Source: Eubacteriaceae bacterium
Lineage (GTDB): Bacteria; Bacillota_A; Clostridia; Eubacteriales; Anaerofustaceae
Direction of reading: 5' to 3'
DNA: 6,170 nucleotides
Assembly: GCA_031280495.1 (NCBI GenBank)
Contig: JAITGT010000020.1
Coordinates: 1 to 6,170, forward strand
Below the pieces are notes generated by a model. It worked only from the letters and a program-made list of their open reading frames with translations. It was not told the origin of the DNA and made no database searches. This document shows, one piece after another, positions 1 to 5,651 of this stretch (positions are counted from its first letter, which is position 1; each line of letters begins with the position of its first letter). Position numbers and translations under genes: made by a program.

Positions 1-1
1 G

Positions 2-325
2 GTCGACCTTATCAAGAACTTTTATTTGGCGCTTTCGTTTGCCTATAAATTTCAGGCAGACCGCTATAAATCGGAGAGGCTAAAGATTAATGACATAACC
101 ATTGCTTTCTTGCAGGAGAAAAAGCCAAAGGCCTTCTTTCAGTTTATGTCACAGTACCAGTCCCGCGAACTCGAAAAAAAGTCTGCAGGCATATACAGCA
201 TTTCCGACAATCTCATCCCTATCCAGGTGCTGGTAGCAGAAGAATTGCCCAGAAATGACTTCTTTTGGATAAAAGATCTGACGGAAATGCCCGAATACCG
301 CGCGTCGCGGTTGATCTTCGACTAA
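2..325 (+). CDS. 3' end of a hypothetical cytoplasmic protein (partial)
   Basis: An open frame enters from the left edge (first whole codon at 2) and gives 107 residues before TAA at 323-325. A TTG at 26 is in frame, but no start is needed because the frame is open to the edge. The fragment is soluble and mixed charged/aromatic, with no membrane segment. It contains GIYSIS (fragment residues 63-68), then IPIQVLV (72-78), then a W-I-K-x-L-T stretch near the end. From memory, a similar G-I-Y-x-x-x-D-x-I-P-I-Q-hydrophobic block followed by W-L-K-x-L-T occurs in a widespread uncharacterised Clostridia family, sometimes labelled as PD-(D/E)XK-nuclease-like or misannotated as isopropylmalate dehydrogenase. 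No nuclease catalytic residues are visible in this piece, so function stays open. Family members I recall continue well past this block, so the protein may be C-terminally short. It converges on the 884-residue gene. Confidence 0.75.
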   Translation, partial: VDLIKNFYLALSFAYKFQADRYKSERLKINDITIAFLQEKKPKAFFQFMSQYQSRELEKKSAGIYSISDNLIPIQVLVAEELPRNDFFWIKDLTEMPEYRASRLIFD

Positions 326-360
326 AATAAAAAAAGAAGAGCCAGGTTTGCCAGCCCTTC
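321..360 (-). terminator. Rho-independent terminator of the 884-residue gene
   Basis: Read on the minus strand, GAAGGGCTGG (351-360) pairs with CCTGGCTCTTC (336-346) around a CAAA loop, using two G-U pairs and one bulge. It is followed by an unbroken run of seven T and then more A/T (321-335). It begins about 15 bases after the TAA of the upstream gene. On the plus strand the G-U pairs become A-C mismatches and no T tract follows, so it should work only for the minus-strand gene. Confidence 0.8.
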
Positions 361-374
361 TAGTTGCAGCAGCG

Positions 375-3029
375 TTAATCGGGCTTTTGCGGTTTTGAGA
401 CTGCAAACTCAGTTGAGAGCGTCCATGAGTTTTCCTCCCCCTCAAGCCTGGCTGCCCTTGTAATGCGGTAGAGTCCCTCTTTTATTTCGAAGTTGGAAAG
501 GCTTATGCCTTCCGCTTTTGTGGACAGGCTGCCTACGGAAAGGGGAGGCGCGCCTGCGCGCCCAACTTCTCCCAAATAGCGCCACGTGCCGTTTGACAGG
601 GCAAAAACCCGCACTGCGGCGGACGCCTCTGCTGTCTTTTCTGCCTGGCTGTTTGTCAAGCTCAGCTGAATGCTGGCTGCGCCTGCCTTAACAGACTGTT
701 CGCATGACATGTAGATGGGCGGGGTTCCGCCTGACCATGTTGTGCCTTTGTCCCTGCTTACGCTTTCTTTTCCGGATCCAGCTTGGACGGCCCAGATCTC
801 GGTTTTGCCCTCTTCAATTTTGCTATAAAGCTCATCGGGGCTGAAATAGCTTTCCATGCCAATACCGCCACCATGAGCGCTGTCGACATTACTTCCGCCA
901 GAGCCACCGCTGTTGCCAGCGCCAGAATCCATACCAGCAATGCTGCCCTCCTCACTGCGCGCGCTTGCCCTGTCCCTTAGCTCAAAACGGGTCTCCATCC
1001 TCAGCGTGCGCTCCTTTCCATCTTCAGAAAGGAAAGCGGTCCGGGCGATTTTATATGTGCCCGAAGCCAGATCAAGCCCGCTAAGGGTAGCGCCCATTGT
1101 GAAGCTTGCGCCAGGCTGGACAGCGTATGCGTCATTTGTTTTTCGCAGGCGCGTGTCGACTTTTTCCCACGCCCCATTTTCGTACCGAAACATCCCAAAA
1201 TCCCTTCCCATCAGCGCAAGGCAAGGCGATTCGTTAAATATTACGTTCTCGATGGACAAAGCCCCTGCTGAAAAGGGCTCAATGTAAAGGCACATATAAA
1301 AATCTGGCCGGCTGCTTTCCCATGTGTTGCCATTGTTGAAGCTCAAGTTCATGCGGCCAGTGCTTTCGTCCACAACCTCCACAGTCACTTCGGAGGGGGG
1401 AATCGGCGATTTCCCAAAAGGCGGGCTATACTCGCTTTCCCTTTCGGGCGCTCCTGTGCTGCTTTCCAAAGCGGAGCCAACATCCAGTGGATCTTCCCCT
1501 ATTTTGCTTTCGCTTTCGTTGCTATTGGCCAAAGCGTCTACTGACTCCGTTCCAGAAAGCGCAGATCCTCCGGAAGCCCTTTTGTCTTCGAGGCGAAACT
1601 CGGTTGCCAGGGTGTAGACATTTCCCTGCACCCCAGTTGCTGTGCGCGTGACCCGATATATGCCTTCGGAGAGATACACCCCGCCAAGCCTTGAGCCAAT
1701 GGAGAAAGAAGAGTTAGGCTGGATAGAGTAATCTTGCCCGCTATCTCTGATCAATACCTCTGTCCAGGCGCCAGAGCGCCAATGCTCCAAAGCAAACGCC
1801 TTGCTTGCCAGCACTATTTCGCTTGTTCCGTTTGTCAGGGTGTTTTCAAAGGCGGATGCGTCGGATGCAGCGCTTGCGATTTCGATCGACATAAAGACTT
1901 CTGGCGTTGGCCCTTTCCATGTCTTTCCGCTGTCATAGCTTTCCGAATAGGATCCGTCTGGATTTTGCGCCGATATCTTTGCTGGCCCGCCAGGCGAGTC
2001 TGGACCATTTGCCTTCAGTTCAAATTCCATCGTAAAAATTGCAGTCCCGCCGCTTGCTAAACGCGCTTTTCGCGTTATTTGATAGGCGCCTGCACAGAGA
2101 GCGTACTCAGAAAAGCGGGAAGAAAGGGAGAATTTGGACAAAGGCCTCACTCTGTATGCCTCTTCGGAAAACTCCATCGATAAATTGACGCGCCTCCACT
2201 CTCCCCATTTTGTTAGGAAGCTCCATGTATACGCTTTTTCAAGATCGATCCAGGCGCCGGATTGGTTGTGCGCTTCAAACTCAAGGGCTTTGCTGTCAAG
2301 CGAAAGGCTTTTTTCGAAAAGGGAGACCCAGATTTCTGGCTTTTTTCCTTCCCATGTCTTTCCGTTGTCAATGCTGTAATATGTATCCCCGTTCGGGCCT
2401 TCGACCTTGAGCCGCACGCTCCCCGCCACACTGTCTTTTGGGTTCGACAAAATGTGAAACTCGCTTGTGAACAAAAATCCTCTCGACGGCCCCTCCACGT
2501 CAATTTTGCGCTCAATGCGGTACGTTCCCGCCCTAAGGCTGTAGTAGGTAATGTTGGCGCTTTGGCGAAGGTACTCGCCTGGCGCAATCGGCTCTCTGCC
2601 GCCCGTCCAGCGCATGCCTCCATTAAGAAGCCGCCAGCCGCCCTCTTCCTTTTCGTATAGGCTGTAGCTGGCCCCTGTCCATGCCATATAGGGTGAGCCA
2701 TTGACAATCATGGAGTCAAGGCTGCGAGACCCGTCTGCGTTTTCAAATAGGCCAATGGACATTCGGAACGGCGGCTGCTGCCCGCCTGACCATGTCTTTG
2801 CGTTGTCTTCGCTTTCATACTTGAGCCCATTCGTCGAATTCTCCACGCGAGCGTGGATGGGCGCAATGCTTAGCTGGCTCACGCTCTCAGCAGTTCGCGT
2901 GGAAGAGACAGGCAGGGCTTGCGGCGCTCCCGGCGATTTGCCAATAAATTGGGATTGGGCGGCGTTAACAGGCTGGCGGGCATGCATGGCAAGAAGCGCT
3001 GCAAGAGCCAATAGCGTCTTCCTTTTCAA
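375..3029 (-). CDS. secreted five-repeat Ig-like / Asp-box protein
   Basis: Encodes 884 residues. The start is TTG at 3029-3027, chosen because AAGGAAGGTGA lies six bases upstream and the frame then opens directly on a Sec signal peptide (basic KRK at 2-4, hydrophobic 6-14, likely cleavage after VNA at about 23). There is no lipobox, sortase motif or C-terminal anchor, so it is probably released or held non-covalently at the surface. The mature part has five related units at about 56-196, 203-340, 347-482, 546-686 and 743-878. Each starts with an Asp-box-like octet (73-80, 219-226, 364-371, 563-570, 758-765), then P-x-aromatic/aliphatic-x-M/V-S/C, and closes with G-x-Y-x-[IV]-x-R and a final [ST/R]-E/R-F strand. 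The body resembles the bacterial Ig-like (Big_14-type) domains of Clostridia. Linkers at about 483-545 (Ser/Glu-rich) and 687-742 (Gly/Ser-rich) separate the last units. No catalytic residues are recognisable; an adhesin or ligand-binding role is inference. Confidence 0.93.
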   Translation of the reverse strand: MKRKTLLALAALLAMHARQPVNAAQSQFIGKSPGAPQALPVSSTRTAESVSQLSIAPIHARVENSTNGLKYESEDNAKTWSGGQQPPFRMSIGLFENADGSRSLDSMIVNGSPYMAWTGASYSLYEKEEGGWRLLNGGMRWTGGREPIAPGEYLRQSANITYYSLRAGTYRIERKIDVEGPSRGFLFTSEFHILSNPKDSVAGSVRLKVEGPNGDTYYSIDNGKTWEGKKPEIWVSLFEKSLSLDSKALEFEAHNQSGAWIDLEKAYTWSFLTKWGEWRRVNLSMEFSEEAYRVRPLSKFSLSSRFSEYALCAGAYQITRKARLASGGTAIFTMEFELKANGPDSPGGPAKISAQNPDGSYSESYDSGKTWKGPTPEVFMSIEIASAASDASAFENTLTNGTSEIVLASKAFALEHWRSGAWTEVLIRDSGQDYSIQPNSSFSIGSRLGGVYLSEGIYRVTRTATGVQGNVYTLATEFRLEDKRASGGSALSGTESVDALANSNESESKIGEDPLDVGSALESSTGAPERESEYSPPFGKSPIPPSEVTVEVVDESTGRMNLSFNNGNTWESSRPDFYMCLYIEPFSAGALSIENVIFNESPCLALMGRDFGMFRYENGAWEKVDTRLRKTNDAYAVQPGASFTMGATLSGLDLASGTYKIARTAFLSEDGKERTLRMETRFELRDRASARSEEGSIAGMDSGAGNSGGSGGSNVDSAHGGGIGMESYFSPDELYSKIEEGKTEIWAVQAGSGKESVSRDKGTTWSGGTPPIYMSCEQSVKAGAASIQLSLTNSQAEKTAEASAAVRVFALSNGTWRYLGEVGRAGAPPLSVGSLSTKAEGISLSNFEIKEGLYRITRAARLEGEENSWTLSTEFAVSKPQKPD
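396..2864 (-). repeat. five diverged protein-level repeats inside the secreted gene
   Basis: Approximate unit boundaries are 2442-2864, 2010-2423, 1584-1991, 972-1394 and 396-803, numbered 1 to 5 in translation order. The Asp-box octets are at 2790-2813 (SEDNAKTW), 2352-2375 (SIDNGKTW), 1917-1940 (SYDSGKTW), 1320-1343 (SFNNGNTW) and 735-758 (SRDKGTTW). Octet spacing is 146, 145, 199 and 195 residues; the longer intervals come from inserted low-complexity linkers. The units are diverged in nucleotide sequence, so this is an old amplification and not a recent tandem expansion. Confidence 0.85.
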
Positions 3030-3035
3030 ATGTAG

Positions 3036-3046
3036 TCACCTTCCTT
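3036..3046 (-). promoter_or_regulatory. Shine-Dalgarno site deciding a TTG start
   Basis: The minus strand reads AAGGAAGGTGA, a near-complete anti-16S match, six bases before TTG at 3029. No ATG in the frame offers a better combination of SD and signal peptide, so the TTG is taken as the true start of the 884-residue protein. Confidence 0.8.
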
Positions 3047-3126
3047 ATGGCCAGAGTGGCTAGTAATTAGACATTTGCCGTTACAATATAAATTATGTCC
3101 ATGCTTTTAAAGCTTGCCCAATTGTC

Positions 3127-3155
3127 AGTATAATAGAAGGGCCTATTTGTTTCAA
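3127..3155 (-). promoter_or_regulatory. sigma-A-type promoter candidate for the secreted gene
   Basis: On the minus strand TTGAAA (3150-3155) and TATACT (3127-3132) are separated by 17 bases, each matching the vegetative consensus at five of six positions. Transcription would begin near 3120, giving a leader of about 90 bases before the TTG start. No strong leader hairpin or riboswitch-like fold was seen. Confidence 0.6.
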
Positions 3156-3408
3156 CATTTAATATGCATAAAATACGAATCATTATATGTGAATGAATGC
3201 TTAGATATTTAGCGAAAAGAAAACAATTTTAAGCTATATATATAATATATATTTATAGTTAAGTAAAACAACAAACGTTTGCACGCTCTCAATTCTTTGT
3301 GCTGCCGAAATATACACAGAACAGCTATCTGTATATACTATGAACTGCTAAAGACCATTTTTTGCCTCTGGGCTTGTTTGCGTAAGCATCGCAAAAGAAA
3401 GCTAGGCG
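3156..3408. other. AT-rich intergenic block
   Basis: About 250 bases with no supported gene, markedly richer in A/T than the flanking genes up to about 3350. It holds a near-perfect AT inverted repeat (CTATATATATA near 3234 facing TATATTTATAG) and a perfect 10-base palindrome CAAACGTTTG at 3272-3281. A TTG-started open frame runs from 3279 into the copy A region, but it has no SD and its sequence does not match the reading frame conserved between copies A and B, so it is not called. Confidence 0.5.
3272..3281. promoter_or_regulatory. palindrome resembling a LacI-family operator core
   Basis: CAAACGTTTG is a perfect palindrome with the central CG and AAA/TTT arms typical of LacI/PurR/CcpA-type operators. 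It lies about 120 bases upstream of the -35 of the secreted gene, farther than a usual repressor site, so it could equally be chance or serve something on the plus strand. Confidence 0.25.
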
Positions 3409-3755
3409 GGCACTGGGCATTGCAGGGTAGCGCGCTTTGCGGTCTGGCGCCTGTGCTAAGAGCCGCATTTGGGCCCGTGCCTTTTTCAATTGCGAGCGCA
3501 TTGGCGGGAGTAACCACGCATGCCACATTCCTGCCTATGGCGCTGAGGGCAAGACAGCGAGGATGTTTGGCAAGGGGCGCTCATTTCAAAGTTGGACTGG
3601 TTCAGGGAAGAGTAGCGCAATTAATGCTGATCTAGTGGGCAATCAGCGCAAATGTGCAAAAGCTTGAGGCGGGTTATTGGAGGAGATGGGCTGAAATATG
3701 CAGCGCAATCAATGCGGGGAGCCAAGAGCCGAGCTCGGCTACAGAAAATTGACAT
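3409..3755 (+). pseudogene. copy A: decayed plus-strand coiled-coil gene
   Basis: This tract is a diverged paralogue of the right-hand end of the window. Shared landmarks in order are CACTGG (3409 / 5652), CAAGACAG (3550 / 5912), TGGACTGGTTCAGGG (3593 / 5962) and GTGCAAAA-x-CTTGAG-x-CGGG (3654 / 6027). Translating the matched parts gives SKLDWFR in both, then L-M about 10 residues later, then VQKLE-x-G, so a coding frame was conserved between them. In copy A that frame is broken: a stop follows SKLDWFREE, a single base is missing relative to copy B just after it, and a TAG occurs between the L-M and VQKLE blocks. No SD or usable start is visible. The ancestral protein was probably a small coiled-coil protein; its function is unknown. 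Confidence 0.5.
3727..3740. repeat. 14-base perfect palindrome
   Basis: AGCCGAGCTCGGCT is identical to its own reverse complement. It lies at the distal end of copy A, and the corresponding position in copy B has lost the symmetry. No T tract follows on either strand, so it is not a terminator; a protein-binding site or chance are both possible. Confidence 0.5.
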
Positions 3756-3793
3756 ATTTATGCTCACTAATGTACATACTGGCAAAAGCGTGC

Positions 3794-3811
3794 GCATTGC
3801 AAAAGCAATGC
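3794..3811. repeat. perfect 7-bp stem with AAAA loop
   Basis: GCATTGC, AAAA, GCAATGC forms a perfect small hairpin on either strand. No U tract follows in either direction, so it is not a standard intrinsic terminator. It lies 14 bases upstream of the TATAAT at 3825-3830. Confidence 0.5.
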
Positions 3812-3836
3812 CTGAGGGTAAACGTATAATATTCAT

Positions 3837-3977
3837 ATGAAAATGGCAAAGAAAGCCGTGAAATTGCTGAGTTTTTATGAGCCGCAACGCGAAGAGCTGT
3901 CAAAATGCGGCAGCAAGTCAATTGCCTCAAAAGGGTTGGGCGCTATAATAACAGAAAAAATCTCTCAATCTGGGTAG
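3837..3977 (+). CDS. doubtful 46-residue ORF or transcribed remnant
   Basis: ATG at 3837 opens 46 codons to TAG at 3975. The peptide is basic at the start (MKMAKKAVK) and mixed thereafter (FYEPQREELSK, GLGAIITEKI). A TATAAT sits at 3825-3830, but there is no -35 at the right distance and no SD before either ATG (3837 or 3843). A hairpin with a T tract overlaps the stop codon, which is the main reason for listing it. Its last 13 bases overlap, on the opposite strand, the end of the 53-residue membrane ORF. It may be the in-frame tail of the decayed copy A gene, a tiny protein, or part of a short RNA; I recognise no family. Confidence 0.25.
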   Translation: MKMAKKAVKLLSFYEPQREELSKCGSKSIASKGLGAIITEKISQSG

Positions 3978-4126
3978 AGCAGCCCGACGCCGCTCTTCTT
4001 TTTGCGCGCCTTTGGCGCAGGATCGATTGCCGCCACAATTCTGAAAACAAAAGCAATTGCCAGCAAAACAAGCGTATCCCGCGCCATCCAAACGATTCGG
4101 GCGTTTTCCGCGTACTCCATCCACAT
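3965..4126 (-). CDS. 53-residue single-pass membrane miniprotein
   Basis: ATG at 4126 is preceded by AGGGGG with five bases between, better placed than the upstream in-frame ATG at 4150. The protein has a short acidic N-terminus, a hydrophobic segment at about 18-34 (LVLLAIAFVF, interrupted by Arg29), then a basic patch (K39, R41, K42-K44) and ends GLLYPD. By the positive-inside rule the C-terminal tail should be cytoplasmic. It lies 22 bases after the T tract of the terminator for the lipoprotein gene and has no promoter of its own in that gap, so expression would need read-through. The 11-mer CATGGAGGCGA in front of it is identical to the one carrying the SD of the lipoprotein gene. No family is recognised. 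The end of the gene overlaps the plus-strand ORF and terminator. Confidence 0.5.
   Translation of the reverse strand: MWMEYAENARIVWMARDTLVLLAIAFVFRIVAAIDPAPKARKKKSGVGLLYPD
3976..4003 (+). terminator. plus-strand intrinsic terminator candidate
   Basis: AGAGCAGC (3976-3983) pairs with GCCGCTCT (3989-3996), with one A-C mismatch, around CCGAC, followed by TCTTTTT (3997-4003). It directly follows the 46-codon ORF. The same bases, read on the minus strand, encode the Lys-rich tail of the 53-residue ORF, so the T tract could instead be a by-product of Lys codons. Confidence 0.45.
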
Positions 4127-4148
4127 AACTTCCCCCTCGCCTCCATGC

Positions 4149-4171
4149 AAAAAAAGGGCCTGAAGCCCTTT
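4149..4171 (-). terminator. Rho-independent terminator of the lipoprotein gene
   Basis: On the minus strand AAAGGGC (4165-4171), loop TTCAG, GCCCTTT (4153-4159) forms a perfect 7-bp stem, and the T run continues to 4149. It starts seven bases after the TAG of the lipoprotein gene. Confidence 0.9.
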
Positions 4172-4177
4172 GCCCCG

Positions 4178-5146
4178 CTAGCTGGCCGTCTCTGCCGCCT
4201 TCAGCCCATTGTAGAAATCAATGAGGCCGTCCACTGTGCCAGGTGGCAGGCTGTATTCCTGCGCTTCGAATATCTCTGGCCCCCCTATCCATGTTACGGA
4301 GGTGTCGTAAACTATGCGCGCGACCATCGCGGTATTTGATTCAGCGTAAAAGTATATGTCAAAATCACTCTCGAAAAAGGAACGAGTAATTGCCAAGTCG
4401 CTTCCGTTCGCAGGATTGGACATGCCGCGAATGCTCTTTGCCCCGCCATTGCGAACCCAATCCCCAGGCTGGAGAACAGACAAAAAATCGCTTTCCGCGT
4501 CTTCTGTGATCATGGGGGCTGCGCCGCCGCCATTTTCGCCGGGTATGGGAATCCATATCTCCGCCTCGCCGTCCCTAATCATCTCGTCCACGATTGCCTG
4601 CAGGCTTTCAAAGCCAGTGACGCGCGGATAAGGGTACTGCATTTTAACGCGCTCGTCGAAACCCTTTAAGGCAAGCAGCACATCGTTGGGAATGGTGTAC
4701 TTTCTGGTCTCCTTGACATCTTCATTGCTCATATATGCGGGCGTAAATCCGGTCGCTTCTGAAACGCTCCCGTATAAAGTGGCCCTTGCCGTAGAGGTTC
4801 CATAGTCAACCCAAATCTCGGCAGGGGAGCCTCCCTTGTCGCTATAGAGGGAGAACCCGTCGCGGCTTACATTTGGCTTGCCATTATAGGCAAACTCCAT
4901 TGGTTCCCAGGTTTCAGGCTTTAGCGCGGAAAAGAGGGTGGCGATCTCATCTGGCGGGAGCTGAAGCGGGTAGTATTCCCGGCTTAGAAGAATCATCGGG
5001 TTCTCTTCCAGAAGCCTTTCGGCAAGCGCCTGCAAGTCGCCCAATGCCCCTTCCTCTTCGGCGCCCTTGCTGTCCGGCGGGCCTGCTGCTGCGCAACCCG
5101 CAAGCAGCAGCGCCATCGCGCATGCAGTCAATGTTCTTGTTTTCAT
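4178..5146 (-). CDS. lipoprotein with an internally duplicated domain
   Basis: Encodes 322 residues from ATG at 5146. The frame stays open upstream to 5374, but this start is chosen because it has GGAGG four bases before it and begins a lipoprotein signal: MKTR, hydrophobic 6-16, lipobox LAGC with Cys18. Cys18 would be lipidated, tethering the mature protein to the outer face of the membrane. After an Ala/Gly/Glu linker (19-37) the body holds two related halves, about 38-168 and 182-316. Matching landmarks include LQA at each start, FSALKPETW / LSVLQPGDW (72-80 / 222-230), an aromatic strand AEIWVDYG / FDIYFYAE (109-116 / 262-269), and Y-T/S-I/L-P near the ends (150-153 / 298-301). No catalytic motif or named domain is recognised. 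It ends in its own terminator; the 53-residue membrane ORF follows. A weak TATACA lies about 20 bases upstream of the SD without a clear -35. Confidence 0.9.
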   Translation of the reverse strand: MKTRTLTACAMALLLAGCAAAGPPDSKGAEEEGALGDLQALAERLLEENPMILLSREYYPLQLPPDEIATLFSALKPETWEPMEFAYNGKPNVSRDGFSLYSDKGGSPAEIWVDYGTSTARATLYGSVSEATGFTPAYMSNEDVKETRKYTIPNDVLLALKGFDERVKMQYPYPRVTGFESLQAIVDEMIRDGEAEIWIPIPGENGGGAAPMITEDAESDFLSVLQPGDWVRNGGAKSIRGMSNPANGSDLAITRSFFESDFDIYFYAESNTAMVARIVYDTSVTWIGGPEIFEAQEYSLPPGTVDGLIDFYNGLKAAETAS

Positions 5147-5158
5147 TTCGCCTCCATG
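5147..5158 (-). promoter_or_regulatory. SD element deciding the lipoprotein start
   Basis: The minus strand reads CATGGAGGCGAA immediately before ATG 5146. The same CATGGAGGCGA occurs at 4137-4147 in front of the 53-residue ORF. GGAGG to ATG spacing is short (four bases), but no other in-frame start is followed by a signal sequence. Confidence 0.65.
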
Positions 5159-5635
5159 GGGCTCTTCTGTATAGTAGGGCCTGCTAACGCTGCACACTGT
5201 GTAGCCGCGGACTGGGCGGAGGCCAATCAGTGGCTTTCTTTTAGGCATCTGTACCCGTCGCTGCGGCATTTTTCGACAGTGACCGTTATGCACAGTGATG
5301 GATGCGCCTGGCGGCAATGCGGCCGGTGCTTCCTCCAGTGGCTCATTCATGTAGGCCACCGAAGAATCAAACACGTCTTCAGCTCTTTCGGCATTGGGTA
5401 CTCAATAACTTTTGGTTGCTCTGTTGTTTTGGACACCGCCGATTTGTTTGGCATGGAAGAAGGCTTTGGTTTTTCAGTCCTGCCTTGTTCTCTTTTGGCG
5501 CGCTGGCTTGTAGGGAACATACAGCTCTGTTTGGCTGCATGTGTCTTCACGGTCCCCAGAAAATGCAGCCAACCCAATGCATGCAAGCGCCAGCACTCCC
5601 AAGCCCTTTTGGAAGATATTTTTGATCTTTGACAT
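5147..5635 (-). pseudogene. broken ORF for a small exported protein
   Basis: ATG at 5635 opens a frame whose product starts with a convincing signal peptide (basic MSKIKNIFQK, then hydrophobic GLGVLALACIGLAAF). The frame continues DTCSQTELYVPYKPA and stops at TGA 5474-5476. Coding-like sequence then continues in a second frame (about 5380-5490, Pro/Lys-rich, including SSMPNKSAV, EQPKVIEYP and MPKELK). It returns to the first frame from about 5375 downward (FDSSVAYMNEPLEEA, PPGASITVHNG, then RPYYTEE) and runs without a stop into the start of the lipoprotein gene. Frame one, then two, then one again over 489 bases fits two compensating indels, real or sequencing errors. There is no SD before ATG 5635 and no homologue I recognise. 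Cys19 lacks a proper lipobox residue at -3, so it was more likely a type I secreted protein. Confidence 0.45.
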
Positions 5636-5651
5636 AGTCGCCGAGCGCGAA

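Noticed and set aside
2213..2707. 164-codon open frame on the minus strand inside the secreted gene
   Set aside because: It is an overlapping alternative frame of a well-supported CDS, with Arg/Thr/Lys-rich composition typical of a shifted frame, and no SD.
735..2813. Sialidase or BNR beta-propeller interpretation of the Asp-box motifs
   Set aside because: Spacing of 145-199 residues and the intervening Ig-like domains do not fit a propeller, and no sialidase FRIP motif or catalytic residues are visible.
3279..3635. 118-codon plus-strand ORF starting with TTG
   Set aside because: No SD. Its translation is not in the frame conserved between copies A and B (SKLDWFR, VQKLE), and its N-terminal third lies in AT-rich intergenic DNA.
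3749..3778. TTGACA followed by TACATA as a plus-strand promoter
   Set aside because: The -35 is perfect, but the -10 matches only about half the consensus at an 18-base spacing, and no supported gene follows at a suitable distance.
3905..4339. 144-codon plus-strand ORF
   Set aside because: It runs antisense across the 53-residue ORF, the lipoprotein terminator and the end of the lipoprotein gene. No SD, and the composition is that of an antisense shadow.
5147..5374. Upstream extension of the lipoprotein frame to 5374 (398 residues)
   Set aside because: The lipobox signal and SD fix the start at 5146; a 76-residue N-terminal extension would bury the signal sequence. The extra codons fit better as the tail of a broken upstream ORF.
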